A stretch of 64,000 nt of DNA from Telopea speciosissima. Its lineage: Eukaryota; Streptophyta; Magnoliopsida; Proteales; Proteaceae. Position numbers and translations under genes: made by a program. Shown here in pieces: positions 33,380 to 44,576 of this stretch (position 1 is its first letter; every line of letters begins with the position of its first letter). The stretch spans positions 21,339,568 to 21,403,567 of the forward strand of contig NC_057925.1 of assembly GCF_018873765.1 (NCBI RefSeq), in the 5' to 3' direction. Below the pieces are notes generated by a model that made no database searches, was not told the DNA's origin, and saw nothing but the letters and a program-made list of their open reading frames with translations.

Positions 33380-33879
33380 TCTAGGAGCTTGGCCATGTGT
33401 TGGAAACGCGTGGGAGCATCATTAGGATCAACATTTCCGTATTTTATGAGGGTGGGGTGATCATTTTGCTCATTTCTGTGTCTAGGTGTAACCCACACCG
33501 TTTGGGAATTTTTTCTCAAAACAGAAAAAAAAAAATTACATAAGTAAAATTACAATTTACATGATTACCCCTTATATTTCCTTCAGTTCACACCATTTGA
33601 TATGATAAGCTAGTGAGCTCAGCGGCTCGTGATGTGATCAGAGCTATTCTTGGGAATCTGGAGTCTGGATTCAGACCAGGTTTTTTCCCCTTTAAGTTAT
33701 TAAAAGTCTTTCAGTCTTATCACTTATCTCATCTCACCCAAATGGAGTAAACGAAAATCCCAAAATTAAAACCGAAATAAAAGGGCGGGGAAAGAGCGAA
33801 GCTTCCTGGAAGCTCACTATGGCACTCTCAACACACCCATTTAACAACCGCTCCATCCCCCCTCTTTCCTCTCAGAAAT

Positions 33880-33912
33880 TTCTTCTTCTTCTTCTTCTTC
33901 TTCTTCTTCTTC
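33880..33912 (+). repeat. (TTC)n microsatellite in the CML 5' leader
   Basis: About eleven TTC units, 68 bp before the ATG of the host gene. CT/TTC-rich leaders are common in plant genes and may influence expression, though nothing here proves it. Confidence 0.85.
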
Positions 33913-33979
33913 GTTGTGTCCCTTGCTTCTCCTTCGTTTCCGCTCTCTTCTTCTTCTTCTTCACATTCTGGCTTCCGCC

Positions 33980-34666
33980 ATGAAATTCATCCCAAAAAGC
34001 CTCTTCCGGTCCGTGTCCAAGAAGAGCCGATCGATATCCCGGTCGGACCCTCTATCGTTCAACTCAGGCATCTCGTCTTCTTCTACTTCTTCGTCAGATT
34101 CATCCTCATCGACCCACCTCAAAGAAGGCGGTGGTGGTGGTGGTGGTGGTGGTGGTCCAGGTACACCAACTAGTGTTCTTCCTTCTCACACACAACAACA
34201 TGTATCGGGAGATTGGTCCGATTTACCGGTCGATACGACCGTTGAGCTGGTTCAGTCCTTTAAGCTCGTCGACAGAGACGGTGACGGAAAGATAACAAAG
34301 CATGACCTGGAGGCGCTGCTGGTTCGGCTCGGCATGGCGCCGGAGAGCGAGGAGGAGCTGTCAATGATGTTGATGGACATCGATCGGGATGGGGATGGTT
34401 GTATTTCCTTGGAAGAGTTCGGCGCCATCAGCTCGGTTTTCGGCCCAGCTTGTGGCTCCGAGCTGCACGATGCTTTCAACTTCTTTGACGCTGACCGTGA
34501 CGGAAAGATCTCGGCGGAGGAGCTGTTGAAGGGATTCCTGGCTATTGGGGACGACCGGTGCACGTTAGAGGATTGCAGGCGTATGATCGATGGTGTTGAT
34601 ACCAATGGAGATGGTTTTGTGTGTTTCGACGATTTCTCGCGGATGATGGAACAGCAGAGATGTTGA
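33980..34666 (+). CDS. CML36-like: Calmodulin-like calcium-binding protein (CML35/CML36 type)
   Basis: Intact, intron-less frame of 228 residues, the only convincing host gene here. It would act as a calcium sensor that binds targets on Ca2+ elevation. The N-terminal region (1-80) is basic then serine-rich (KSLFRSVSKKSRSISRSD) with ten glycines in a row at about 50-59. Four EF-hand loops follow: 98-109 (DRDGDGKITKHD), 135-146 (DRDGDGCISLEE), 170-181 (DADRDGKISAEE), 207-218 (DTNGDGFVCFDD). Loops 1 and 4 end in Asp at position 12 instead of Glu, which may alter ion preference. ATG at 33980 has a good context (CCGCCATGA); the frame is open upstream but has no earlier ATG. The MKFIPKSLF-like start with SRSDP resembles Arabidopsis CML35/36. 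It lies between decayed transposons and MITEs. Confidence 0.95.
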   Translation: MKFIPKSLFRSVSKKSRSISRSDPLSFNSGISSSSTSSSDSSSSTHLKEGGGGGGGGGGPGTPTSVLPSHTQQHVSGDWSDLPVDTTVELVQSFKLVDRDGDGKITKHDLEALLVRLGMAPESEEELSMMLMDIDRDGDGCISLEEFGAISSVFGPACGSELHDAFNFFDADRDGKISAEELLKGFLAIGDDRCTLEDCRRMIDGVDTNGDGFVCFDDFSRMMEQQRC

Positions 34667-35470
34667 TGATGATGATGAAGACGAGGAATCGAATCCCGTT
34701 ATCGTCGAATTTCTTTTTGTTCCCCTTTTGTTTTTGTGGTGATTTGGTTGTTATGTTAATAGGTTGGGTTTGGGTGTACACAGTATAAGATCTTTTAAAT
34801 GAACGATCGCAGTTGGCCGTTCGATTGGTTTCGATCCGATCGTTCAGTAGGATTTTGCCGAAAAAGGCCTGTGTATGTTCTCTACCTTCCTTCCATGACT
34901 TCCTTGCCGTATATATACATATATGAGTTATCATTTTAATTAAACAAATTATCAATGGAAGTATGGGATTCTCTCTCTCTTTCTCTCTCCAACCTAAGAT
35001 TGTTTATTCTTCCATGTTCGGTGAAGGTGGACCATGGGTAGCTAGCAATCGTAAACTGTTTACCGAAATCGAATCAAACCATTTAAATCATTTATATTGT
35101 AACCGATAAATCTTTTACTAATTGGTTTGATTTTGATTTTTAAAAAGAAAATTATTTGTTAAACTAATCGTTTCGATTTTAAATTGATTAACCAGTGGCT
35201 TTGAACCGATTAAAATGGAATATAACTTGTATATTTTGTAGCTATTATACTTAGTTAACGAATTAAAAAACTGATTACTCCTAGCATTCTATATATGATT
35301 TGGAAAAAAGAACGCTGCCAGGTCGTGTTGATGACGTGTTTTTGCAACCATATACGGAATGCAAAAAGACTGTCAGCCCCCCAGTAAAACTGAAAATCCC
35401 TCTCAAACCAATGTCTTTGTTTGCATTCTTATTGGTCTTCGCACTGGTGCAAGGGTTACACGATTGATTT
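34667..35470. other. CML 3' flank and intergenic DNA
   Basis: Holds the likely 3' UTR (T-rich, GTTAATAG near 34755, AATTAAAC near 34938) and a CT-rich microsatellite at 34971-34990. No further gene is recognised. Confidence 0.5.
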
Positions 35471-35477
35471 GCATTCT

Positions 35478-35612
35478 ATCGCCCATATGATTTTTAGTGT
35501 TTTGTAATGGATTTACATCATGTAAATTAATTTAAGGGTTAGCATTTTCTTGCCCATATGAATTTTAGCGTTTTGTAGTGGATTTACATCATATAAATTA
35601 ATTTAAGGGAAA
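35478..35612. repeat. Direct duplication, about 70-bp unit, two copies
   Basis: Two adjacent near-identical segments share CGCCCATATGA/TGCCCATATGA, TTTTAG(T/C)GTTTTGTA and ACATCAT(G/A)TAAATTAATT, ending AAGGG. The spacing is about 70 bp. Confidence 0.85.
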
Positions 35613-35643
35613 GAGAATGCTATCTGGTTGCAGAAAAATATCA

Positions 35644-35796
35644 CCTCAATTTGTCTGTCCGTCAATTTCCTCAATTCCCTCTAATAGAGGGAGATGGACC
35701 CCACCCCGGGCAGTGTATTTGGGCAGGGGGTAGGGTGATCATTTTCACCCCATATTAGAGGGAATTGAGGAAATTGAGGGGCAGGCAAATTGAGAG
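35644..35796 (+). repeat. Foldback (MITE-like) repeat, copy 2
   Basis: Inverted arms at 35644-35686 and 35753-35796 with a perfect 25-bp core (35662-35686 against 35753-35777) around a 66-bp loop. It is related to 836-990. It lies in DNA that starts AAAGAGAATGCTATCTGG, a phrase echoed near 32415 and 35313. Confidence 0.8.
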
Positions 35797-36189
35797 GATA
35801 AAGATCCATCTAGTCGCATACAATGCATGGATCATGTGCCCAAACATAGAACTGTTTGAAATGATCATCGTACACTTAGGTATTTCTGCCTTTCCATGAG
35901 GGCACGACAGTCATTTTACGTGGCCCTATGTCTAGGCACGGAGGCCGTGCTCAATGCGCTTCCAATTGAGTCCAAAATTACTAACGTGGATCGACAACAA
36001 AATCGAAACTAAAACCGATAAAATCATTTAATTGAAAACATTTTTAAACTATTTAACCGAAAAAATTTATTAAATGATTTGAATTTGAGAAATTGAAACT
36101 ATTTATGAAATGGTGTGATTCTAATTTCTACTATGAATTGAAATCAAATCAATTAACTAAAACCGAACCGATTAACACCCCTTTGTGGG

Positions 36190-36194
<5 letters not shown>

Positions 36195-36239
<45 letters not shown>

Positions 36240-36240
36240 T
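36195..36240 (+). repeat. (CT)n microsatellite
   Basis: Uninterrupted CT dinucleotides over about 38 bp, then CACTCTCTCACTT. Confidence 0.9.
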
Positions 36241-36882
36241 CACTTGGAAGTGCGCACATAGGTTGAATAAATGGTGAAAGTGTGCCCACAGTGTTTGTAA
36301 TTTTCCACGAGCGTGTGGGATTAGCACGTCTGAATATTGTTTTGTTGTTTCCTTTTATTAATCATCAAAAGATAATGTTCCAGTCATTATACGCCACTAT
36401 AAGCGTAATATAATATGTGTGGAATCTTGTGTTATTTTTATAATATTATGTCTTTTATTTATTTTTTTTGGTAAAGTGTCTTTTATTGTTTTAAGTAGCC
36501 TAGAGATACGAGAATGTAGAATGAGTATTAAAAAACCAGGAAAACACAGGAATGTAATACTAGAATGTTACCCAAAAAAAATGTCCAAGGAAATTTGGGC
36601 ATTTTGTGGAAAAATGAGACCTTCAGTTTACTGGGTACCCTCTTTTGCTTCACATAAAATGAGTTTTCTATCTCCTATATTATTATTATTGAAAAAACAC
36701 AATGTATGATTGCGTGGCTCCTACATCCAACCCCTTCTCAAATATAAAAAAAAAAAAACCCTCATTCAGATTGGTGTCCTTGCATGTGTTCTCATTGACC
36801 CTCATGTTTATACAACGATTACATGACCAAGCTTCGATCTCATGCCCTATTTTTATTTATATGAATGATCATGAATATCTTC

Positions 36883-37900
36883 TTTTTTTTTTGGGTAAAA
36901 AAGAAGGCTATTCATTCATGCGCGTCCAACGCCAAACAAAGGAAAATAAAATACATAAGACAGATAGAGAGCATGATAAACACAAGGTATGGATATACAG
37001 TATCCAAAACCAGGAAATTAATCCAGTCTCACATGCCACTGACTGGTTCATCCAGACTAGGGGATGGTGTACAACCACTTCCCTAGAGAAAAACTGTAGA
37101 TACAGCTAAAAGTAAGCGCATGTACATATGTGCCAAAAGAGAGGGGCCCATATGTGCCGAGCAAACCAACACTAAACTGTCCATGCATGCCGATACACTG
37201 CCACAACCTACTTTTAAACAGACTTGTTGGATCGACGGGTGGAGATTCGATCGACAGCAAAAGGGCCACCAGAAACGCTATCACAACGAACTTTCGAACA
37301 GAACTGCAAGGATTTGTTGGATCGGCGAGTGGAGCTTCGTCTGGCGACAGGAAAGGTAAGGTGAAGGTTGAACAACGGTTGGAGCATCGGAGCCGACGAT
37401 AATCACGGTGTAAGCCGTACCCGAAACGCCAACACCTGCGAAAATACAAACCAAGAGAAGGAAAAAACCTCTCTTATTTGGAAGCCCCTCGATACGGTGG
37501 CTAAAAACCACAACTAGCCACAGAACCGAGACTGGATAAGGTAGAATGGGGAGCTTCAGAGATGGTGAGGCAGGTTGGAAGGCGGGGCGGTGATGATCTG
37601 TGAAAGGGGGGTGGGATTGTCGTCATCGTCGTTGGCATCGCTATTGGTAGTTCCAAGGATCATGGTGGACAGAGCAGAGGAGAGAAGAAGTATTACATGC
37701 ACAACGGCAGAGAAATAACACGCACAACCGGCAGAGAAGGGGTTTCGTTCAAGAAAACCAAGAGAAACCAGATGAAGCAGACTAAGCTCAGGCGCGAGAG
37801 AGATGAGGCAGCCGCTTCAGTCGCCACTAAATATTTTACCCATCTTATGCCAGTAGTACTCAATCGGCGGTGATGGGAGAGGGCAAGATGGAAGGAGAGA
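36883..37900 (-). repeat. Retroposed fragment with 3' poly(A), minus strand
   Basis: A T run at 36883-36892 reads as a poly(A) tail on the minus strand, preceded by GAATGAATAGCCTTCTTTTT, the same tail layout as the LINEs in this window. Upstream are GC-richer open stretches (37057-37449, 37281-37511) without a domain I recognise. It is probably a truncated LINE or retroposed transcript. The far edge is uncertain. Confidence 0.45.
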
Positions 37901-38210
37901 AAGGTTCTGAAATGTTACCTCCTTAGGGCAAACGTTGGTGACAACAAGTTGCACCCTTAAACAAGAATGTAATGGACATCATGAATATCTAAATAGGCTA
38001 TACATTAAGAGAATTGCAGCAACTGAGTTAGATGTTGCTTCCCTATTTTAACTCAAAAAAATTGATCTTTCACGCACTCCCAATTGCCCTAAGTGTGTAG
38101 AGGTCACGTTCCCCTACAAAGAACTCTTTCCTTTATTTATTTGGGAGAGGGTTTCCTACAAGGGCAATATAAGAAGGAATCTGCACACATCAACCAATGG
38201 GGATTTTCAT

Positions 38211-38361
38211 CTTCTCAAGTGTGGTGCACTAGGCAATACAGCACACTTAAGAATCCAATCGTAAAAACATGGGCAGTGGCATCTTTTTATTCTCTCAAAT
38301 ATTGGGTAGATAGTTGGATTCTTAAGTGTGGTGCACTGGGCAATGCACCGCACTTGAGAGG
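38211..38361. repeat. Foldback, 48-bp arms
   Basis: Arms at about 38211-38258 and 38314-38361 are inverted copies (CTCAAGTGTGGTGCACT...CTTAAGAATCCAA against TTGGATTCTTAAG...GCACTTGAGAG) around a 55-bp loop. Each arm is itself close to a palindrome. Confidence 0.8.
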
Positions 38362-38863
38362 ATAAATTTTCAACCAGTAGAGGGTTGGAAAATAATGTCA
38401 TTTATATGAGGCTTACATGGACCCACATGGTCAAAATAAGAGAGAGGTTCCACTATTTATTATGTGAGGAGGGTATAAAGTAATTTGCACAAGGGCAATG
38501 TAGCAATCTTTTTTTTTTTCTTAAAAAAGAAAAAATATGTGATCCAATTTTTTTTCTTTTTTGATATCATGGAAATCAAGTAGACATAGTCAGGTTTTAA
38601 AAAAGTGTAGTTGGGGATGGAATGGTTTAGAGCAGATTTCGATCTGAATTGACCTGAATCGGTCCGATCCAACTAGTTCTAAATTATTTTGTGGTGAAAA
38701 TAGAATCAACTCAGAAATTGAGAATCGGCCCATGAATCGGTTTGATTCAAGATGGATTACAAAGAAAAAAAAATGGATTGGTGTTAATTGATTCCAATCT
38801 GAATAATCAGATTGTTGAATCCGATTATCGATTATTAAAACCCTAGTCATAGGCCCCATATAG

Positions 38864-39608
38864 CAAGGGTGTCAATTGGTCTGATTTTGGGCTATCAATT
38901 TGGTTCCTTAACGATTCTGGTCCTAAGGGGTCAAGACTAGAATAGACCAATAAGCTAATTGCTTCCAAACCTGAGATCTAGGACCATTAACTAATGGGTG
39001 AGCCGGTTCTACTTCCTAAACGGTTCCAAGCAACCCAAAATAAATTAAAAAAAATTCTCTAACACATGCTACAAATATTCAATAATATCATAATAAGATA
39101 CTAATTTCATTCACATGAGATATGCAATCCATTCTAATTTTTTTTTCCCCTCAAATCACAAAACTAGTCCATATTACCTCTTCTTTTGTATTCAATTAAT
39201 AAGTAGGAACACCATCACCCTCATAAGTTAAGATTATTTTAAGGTATGTTCTTGTGTTAGCATTCTCAAATAGACCTTTAAATTAATAGTCAAATCTTAT
39301 GTAAAATAGTATATGATACAAGTGTACCGGTGAAAATGAAAGACTAAAGGGTTTGACCTTAGCTCTAATGACCTTTAGTCTTAAGAATTATATAATATAT
39401 AGGGTTATAATATGAATTTGTTCTAATTCCATCGGTTCCTAATTGATCTATCGGTTATGGAACCGTTAATTAGGAGATCCATAACTTAATTGATAGATCC
39501 GAAACCAAACCAATAACTAATGGATAGATCTAGAACCAGACCAATAAGCTATTTGGGTGAATCGATTTTGATCAAATTCCCGGTTTTAGTCCAAAATTGA
39601 CACGCTTA
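38864..39608. mobile_element. hAT-type MITE, 745 bp
   Basis: Starts CAAGGGTGTCAATT and ends AATTGACACGCTTA, terminal inverted repeats of the GGGTGTCAA type. It is flanked by CATATAG at 38857-38863 and 39609-39615 (7 bp exact; an eighth base would mismatch). No transposase frame. Confidence 0.85.
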
Positions 39609-40160
39609 CATATAGTAAGACCTAGCATGGATCAGGAAAGACCAAGGCCTATGAAAATCATGGTGTACCTTGCGTAGGTGCCCCAGGGTGAAAGAAGAGT
39701 CGAAATCAAGACTTCTGCCTCCTGAGATGTGAGATGTGGTTCCTTACCCACAGAGTTACTTTCAGATTTGGGGGCAACAACCATGGACTTTTCCACCCTC
39801 GGCAAGGGGGCATCGTGAAGGTCGATTCTTTGATTTAGACTCAATCTAGAATATTCCTTCTAGTACTGTTTGGATGATCGATTATGACTTATGAACCTAA
39901 ACAACAAAAAGCATCAAATTATGGATATTCATCAAAACTTAGCCGGGCAAAAGGCCTAAACAGTAACCGGGTCAACCAATTTGAATTCAAATGTGGACCC
40001 CATGTCGTCCACCAAATAACCAAACCTGGAAAAAATCAGACCAGGTTTAATTATTTTTGGGTAAAAAGAATGTTGCCTGGTCCCTTGTAACCTGCACTCA
40101 GAAAGTCCCCTAGAAATGACTGCCCTACCCCTTACAAAATGAAAAACTCCGTCTGTCGAT

Positions 40161-40409
40161 CATGGTTTGAGGTATCGATATCGTATCGCTCGTATCGAAC
40201 GATACATATCCATTTTACAAGCGAGTGATCCCGATATTGTATCGATGACAAAGTACAGACAAGGGGTAAAACAATAAAAAATTCTATATTTTTATAAGGA
40301 ATTCAGGGACAGATTTGTTTGATATGGTTGATCCATGCCTATCGCATTGGTATTGTATCGGTTTTGTAGGTGACTGATACTTGATCCAATATTGTGCACT
40401 AAAACCATG
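40161..40409. mobile_element. MITE, CATGGTTT family, copy 2
   Basis: Starts CATGGTTTGAGGTATCGATA and ends GTGCACTAAAACCATG; the outer bases form imperfect terminal inverted repeats. The inside has many ATCG words and aligns with copies 1 and 3. Confidence 0.75.
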
Positions 40410-40485
40410 TGCAAACCATGTTGTTAATGTCTTGTGCATCCTCTCATTGGCCCTTGCATTGGTGCAGGAGCCACGTGACCAGACA

Positions 40486-40763
40486 ACATTCTTCTTCCCT
40501 TTATCAAGTGGCATACTGGAGTGCACCTCATAGATAAAAATAAAAAATGGTATCACACATGAGAGGGTAACGAGGTCATTTCATAAATCACACACCAATC
40601 CTAAAAGGTTAATCGACTTTTAGGACCGTGGAATGACGGATATACACAACACACCAATTGGCAATATTCTTATTCCCTTTATCAAATGGCATAGAGGAGT
40701 GGACCTCATAGATAAAAAATGGTATCACACATGAGAGGGCAACAAGGTCATTTCATATAAAGA
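40486..40763. repeat. Direct duplication, about 95-bp copies
   Basis: Segments at about 40486-40583 and 40669-40763 share CCCTTTATCAA(G/A)TGGCATA, ACCTCATAGATAAAAA and GGTATCACACATGAGAGGG, separated by about 85 bp of unique DNA. Confidence 0.85.
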
Positions 40764-41770
40764 GAAGAGAGTTGGGCCGGTTAGAGAACCGTTTCCCATT
40801 TTATTATGAACACCTAGAATTGAGCTATAGGTTAGCAGCTAGAGGGATCACATGCAGTGATAATGTTTCATAATCTTGTTTCAATTAAATTAATCACAAA
40901 AGCTATAGAATGAGTTGGGGTTGGTTGAGAGCCTTAAAAGAAATCAAGAAAATGGAGGGTTTGGACTTTAGAGTGGAGTGTGGACTGTGAAGCTGAGAGG
41001 TGTTGTTTGGTGGCATGCACGATCCACCCTACATGTGTGCAACAATCTAACTACACACGTTCTTGTTTGGACTTTGGTGAGAATACTTTTAACCAGAGCA
41101 TTTGTAACTGGAAAGGGGACCTCACACTATCCAACCACACACTCTCTCCTACTTTCTATGGAGAGAGTAAAGACTGGGTGGGGGGGGGGGGGATTGACGT
41201 TTATTCCAAGGTCTTCTGTTGCTGCTGCGTATAGAGAGAGTTGGAGACTATGGAGTTGTGGAATTTCTACTCAGCGCGCAGCAGATGAGCTGTGATCCGT
41301 TTTCTTCCACTCCCTTAACTTTCTTTGAAACTTTCTTTGGAGCTTCCTTAATTCAGTGTTTAATATGGAAGGCTAGACTTTTTAGTGGCCGTGACAGGGA
41401 CACCTTTAGTTTCGTGTGGCCTTTACTCTGTCCTTTGAGAAAGGTCTCTCTCTCTCTCTGTCGTTTCTACGGATCTTCACATGTGGTTTCTTCTTGGCAT
41501 TGATCACCATTATTGAATGAACCCGGGCAGACGGGCAGCATCAGAAAGGCTACCTGGTTCCTGGGTCCTGGGTCCTGGGTCCTGGGTCCTGGGCCTTGGG
41601 CCTGGCTGTAAAGTGTAAAGGACTGCCATTATGCCATGGCTGTGGAAACATATCAAACTGATCCGGACTTCGGACACTTTTAATGGTACGATATGATTTG
41701 ACCCGCAATGGTAATCGGTGGGCACATAGTTGGAAAACCAGGTTTATTGACTAGTTTCGTGGCTTTCATC
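40764..41770. other. Intergenic with 7-bp tandem repeat
   Basis: No gene. Open frames at 40978-41503 overlap one another and have no motif. A 13-G run is near 41181 and about five copies of CCTGGGT lie at 41560-41593. Confidence 0.6.
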
Positions 41771-42110
41771 CATAGTTTGAGGTATCGGATACAACGATAT
41801 AATACCGATACCAATACTTATACTTGGTTGATACCATATTGGTGAAACGTTATGGACAAGTGGCAAACTAGTAAAAAAACTTGTCCAATACAAACCCCAA
41901 GGGGTCAGCTCAGTTGGCAAAAGGCAAAAGACCAACTCCTCAAATAAGAGATCATGAGTTCAAACCACCTTCATCCCCTATCCCCCTCCCCCCTATTAAA
42001 ACTCTCCAATTCCAAAAAAAAACTTGTCTATTACGATTAAGTCGGGCCAATAACATATCAGTTTTGAAGGTGACCGATACCCAATCCAATACCATGCACT
42101 AAAACCATAG
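41771..42110. mobile_element. MITE, CATGGTTT family, copy 3
   Basis: Starts CATAGTTTGAGGTATCGGAT and ends ATGCACTAAAACCATAG. Longer than the other copies because a SINE is inserted at 41890-42021. Without the SINE it would be about 200 bp. Confidence 0.75.
41890..42021 (+). mobile_element. tRNA-derived SINE nested in a MITE
   Basis: 132 bp with a Pol III box A-like GGGTCAGCTCAGTTGG at 41902-41917 and box B-like GAGTTCAAACC at 41956-41966, ending in an A-rich tail. Flanks ACTTGTCCAAT (41879-41889) and ACTTGTCTATT (42022-42032) form an 11-bp target duplication with two mismatches, typical of LINE-driven retroposition. Confidence 0.85.
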
Positions 42111-44069
42111 TCTTATCTTTTAGAAAACTTGGTGACTCAGCCCAATCAAATCTAGTCAAGGAAAGTCATGTTTTTTTTTTTTTTTTTTTTAAATACAATA
42201 AATATGTATAAATTAGTTAAAAATAAAAAATATATAGGAAAAATATGAAATCATCAGGAAGATACAGAAAAAATATCAATTAATTTGTTGTTCTTCATTG
42301 AAAAATTTAATAAAAATTTTTTGAAGCTTCTTTTGTATATATTACAAATTCATTGTTCCTCAAGTTTTTTTTGTTTATAAGTGTATAGTGATGCATCAAT
42401 GGGAACACTAGAATGAAATTCTCCTCCCCTCCCCCCCCCCCCCTCTCTCTCTCTCTCTCTCACCCCAAAAAAGGGGTGAGATTCATTCATGAGGATCAAT
42501 GTGATTGATTAAATAGACATTTGTAGACCATTTAGTTTAGGGATAATTTGATAATCAAATGTAAAGACTCATGATTGTTAGCCATCGACAAGTTGTAGAG
42601 GGACTTAGGGTTTCATTTATCCTCAACCAACTATCAAATATGAATATTAGACTTGTCGAATTTGTTGTGACTCAGATGAAAAGACCGAGTCTCATTTGAC
42701 TAAGTTGTGATTGACTCTTGTCATTCATTATCTCGGCCCAATCTACATGGCTCTTGACCAAATTTTCAAAATATTTGACACAATTTGGACAATTGGCCAA
42801 TCAACCCAAATTTCCACCTATGTGACATTGGAAAATAACAATGTCTTTGAGCATTATTTTCTATATAATTGGAATTAGACCCCATAAATCACCCGATTTT
42901 ACTCGGAATCAATCGATTCACATCTTCATTCTATCTTACGCTGGTGTTTCCTTGTTCTCCATCTCTTTACTTCTCATGAAATGTCATCTTTGCCCCCCCC
43001 CTTATTTGGAGAGGAGAGAGATAGAGCTAGGGGGCACTAGCATAGGCCACACTCCTAGACAGAAAACCCTACCCTATAAAAATAATAGAAAATAAATGAA
43101 ACATACCTTTTTATAGTTAAATATTCAAATTTAATAATTAAAAAACTTCAAAATTCATTGAAGAATAAATCTTCTTCTTCTTCTTGATTCAATTTTTTAT
43201 AGGGTTCATGTTCTCTGTGCCCCAACGTAGACTGCCCCTAGACACATGGATCTACCACTCAGAGGGCAGGATAGTCATTACAATCACTCCCATGTGTTGG
43301 GCGTAGCATGCGCCCCGGCACAAAAAACATTCTCCGTTTTTTATAAGTTCCAGTCGATTCTAACAGATTCCGAAACCATATCTTCGTACACATTGGTAAA
43401 ATTAGAAGAGCAATGCTAGGGGACCCCAATGCACTTGCATTATTATATCCCCTATTTTACCTACATTTCCCAAAGGGGAATGATACAGCAGTCATTGAGC
43501 GATGTCAGTTAGGCTTACTTTTATTTAATTATAAAAGACTATATATAATCCTTGACTTCATGAAAATATAAAAATAAATTTGAAAATTACAAGATCCCCA
43601 ATCCCCACATCCTCACTGACATTTTTTATTTGTTAAAAAAGATTAAAAGATTCCTTACATATGATCGAACATATCCTTTATTTAATTCAAAAACCGCGGT
43701 CAAAGGATTCCCCCTTCGCCGTGATTTAAGAAAAACTCGGTCCAAAAATAAAAAAATGGAAACCACATAAGAATATGAGAATTGAGAACATCTCAAGTGA
43801 GGGTTGGAACATTGTACCAAGACAGTTCAATGCTCCAAGGACAAGTGGACAACTAGAGTATGACTCATCTCTATCTATATAGTTATGGGAGCCACGCACC
43901 CTCATTCCTAATGTCAAACAACTCAAACCTATCTGCCCAATAAGCATCTAGGCAGCATTATAATCTGCCCTTCTCACATATTGCATGAGTCTTGTTTTTC
44001 TTATTTTAGAATCAATAAAAGTAAAGCAATTGGGGGAAGGTTGGACACACCGCAAGAGTCCATAGAATG
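42111..44069. other. Intergenic, low complexity, possible small MITE
   Basis: No gene. Contains poly(T) near 42171-42190 and a C run followed by (CT)n at about 42428-42461. A possible short MITE at 43206-43337 has ATGTTCTCTGTGCC mirrored by GGCACAAAAAACATTCTC. Confidence 0.5.
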
Positions 44070-44576
44070 TACGGGTGTCAATGGGCCAGGCTTGGCCTTA
44101 ACCCTAGTCCAACCCTAGGAGCTTTAACCTAAACCCAAGTCCAGCCCGACCCTGGTAGGGCATAGTATATTCTCAACCCAACCGATCCTGACAGGATTTT
44201 CCCAAGTCTGGCCCGACCTTGATTGGCTTTGATGGTCCATTAAATAGTGAAATTAACAAAGCCTATCATGGCATACCAACCCACTGGATATATATTAATG
44301 TATATCGAAACCCACTTGACGAAGCCCTAGGCCCTCAACCCATTTTTTGATGTTTTATATAATATATTAATATATCGGTTGACTTTGACCAAAAAAATTT
44401 ATAAGGTTGGTTGGCCTTGCCAGGGCCGAGGCCTCAACCCAGGCTCGGCCTTGCTAAGGCCTAGCAATTGTGAAACCCAACTTGAACCTTACTTATCCCC
44501 AAGTCCAACCAACCTTATCCTGGCTCAGGACGGATTAAGGCCGGATCAGAATGACCGGGTTTATTTGACACTCTTA
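44070..44576. mobile_element. hAT-like MITE, degenerate
   Basis: Starts TACGGGTGTCAATGGGCC and ends TTTGACACTCTTA, resembling the terminal repeats of 38864-39608 and 20234-20753. Its inside is similarly rich in GGCCTTG/CCAACCC words. No matching target duplication was found, so the edges are approximate. Confidence 0.5.

Noticed and set aside
34252-34955. Minus-strand frames overlapping the CML gene
   Set aside because: Shadow frames of a clearly conserved EF-hand coding sequence.
36419-37109. Possible small protein genes at 36419-36709 and 36702-37109
   Set aside because: AT-rich, no motif, overlapping frames and adjacent to a retroposed poly(A) tract.
40978-41503. Possible exon upstream of an unseen gene
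   Set aside because: Three overlapping frames with no domain, no splice context that extends them and a G homopolymer inside.
41902-41966. tRNA gene
   Set aside because: Box A and box B are present but the cloverleaf is not convincing, and the A tail plus target duplication identify a SINE.
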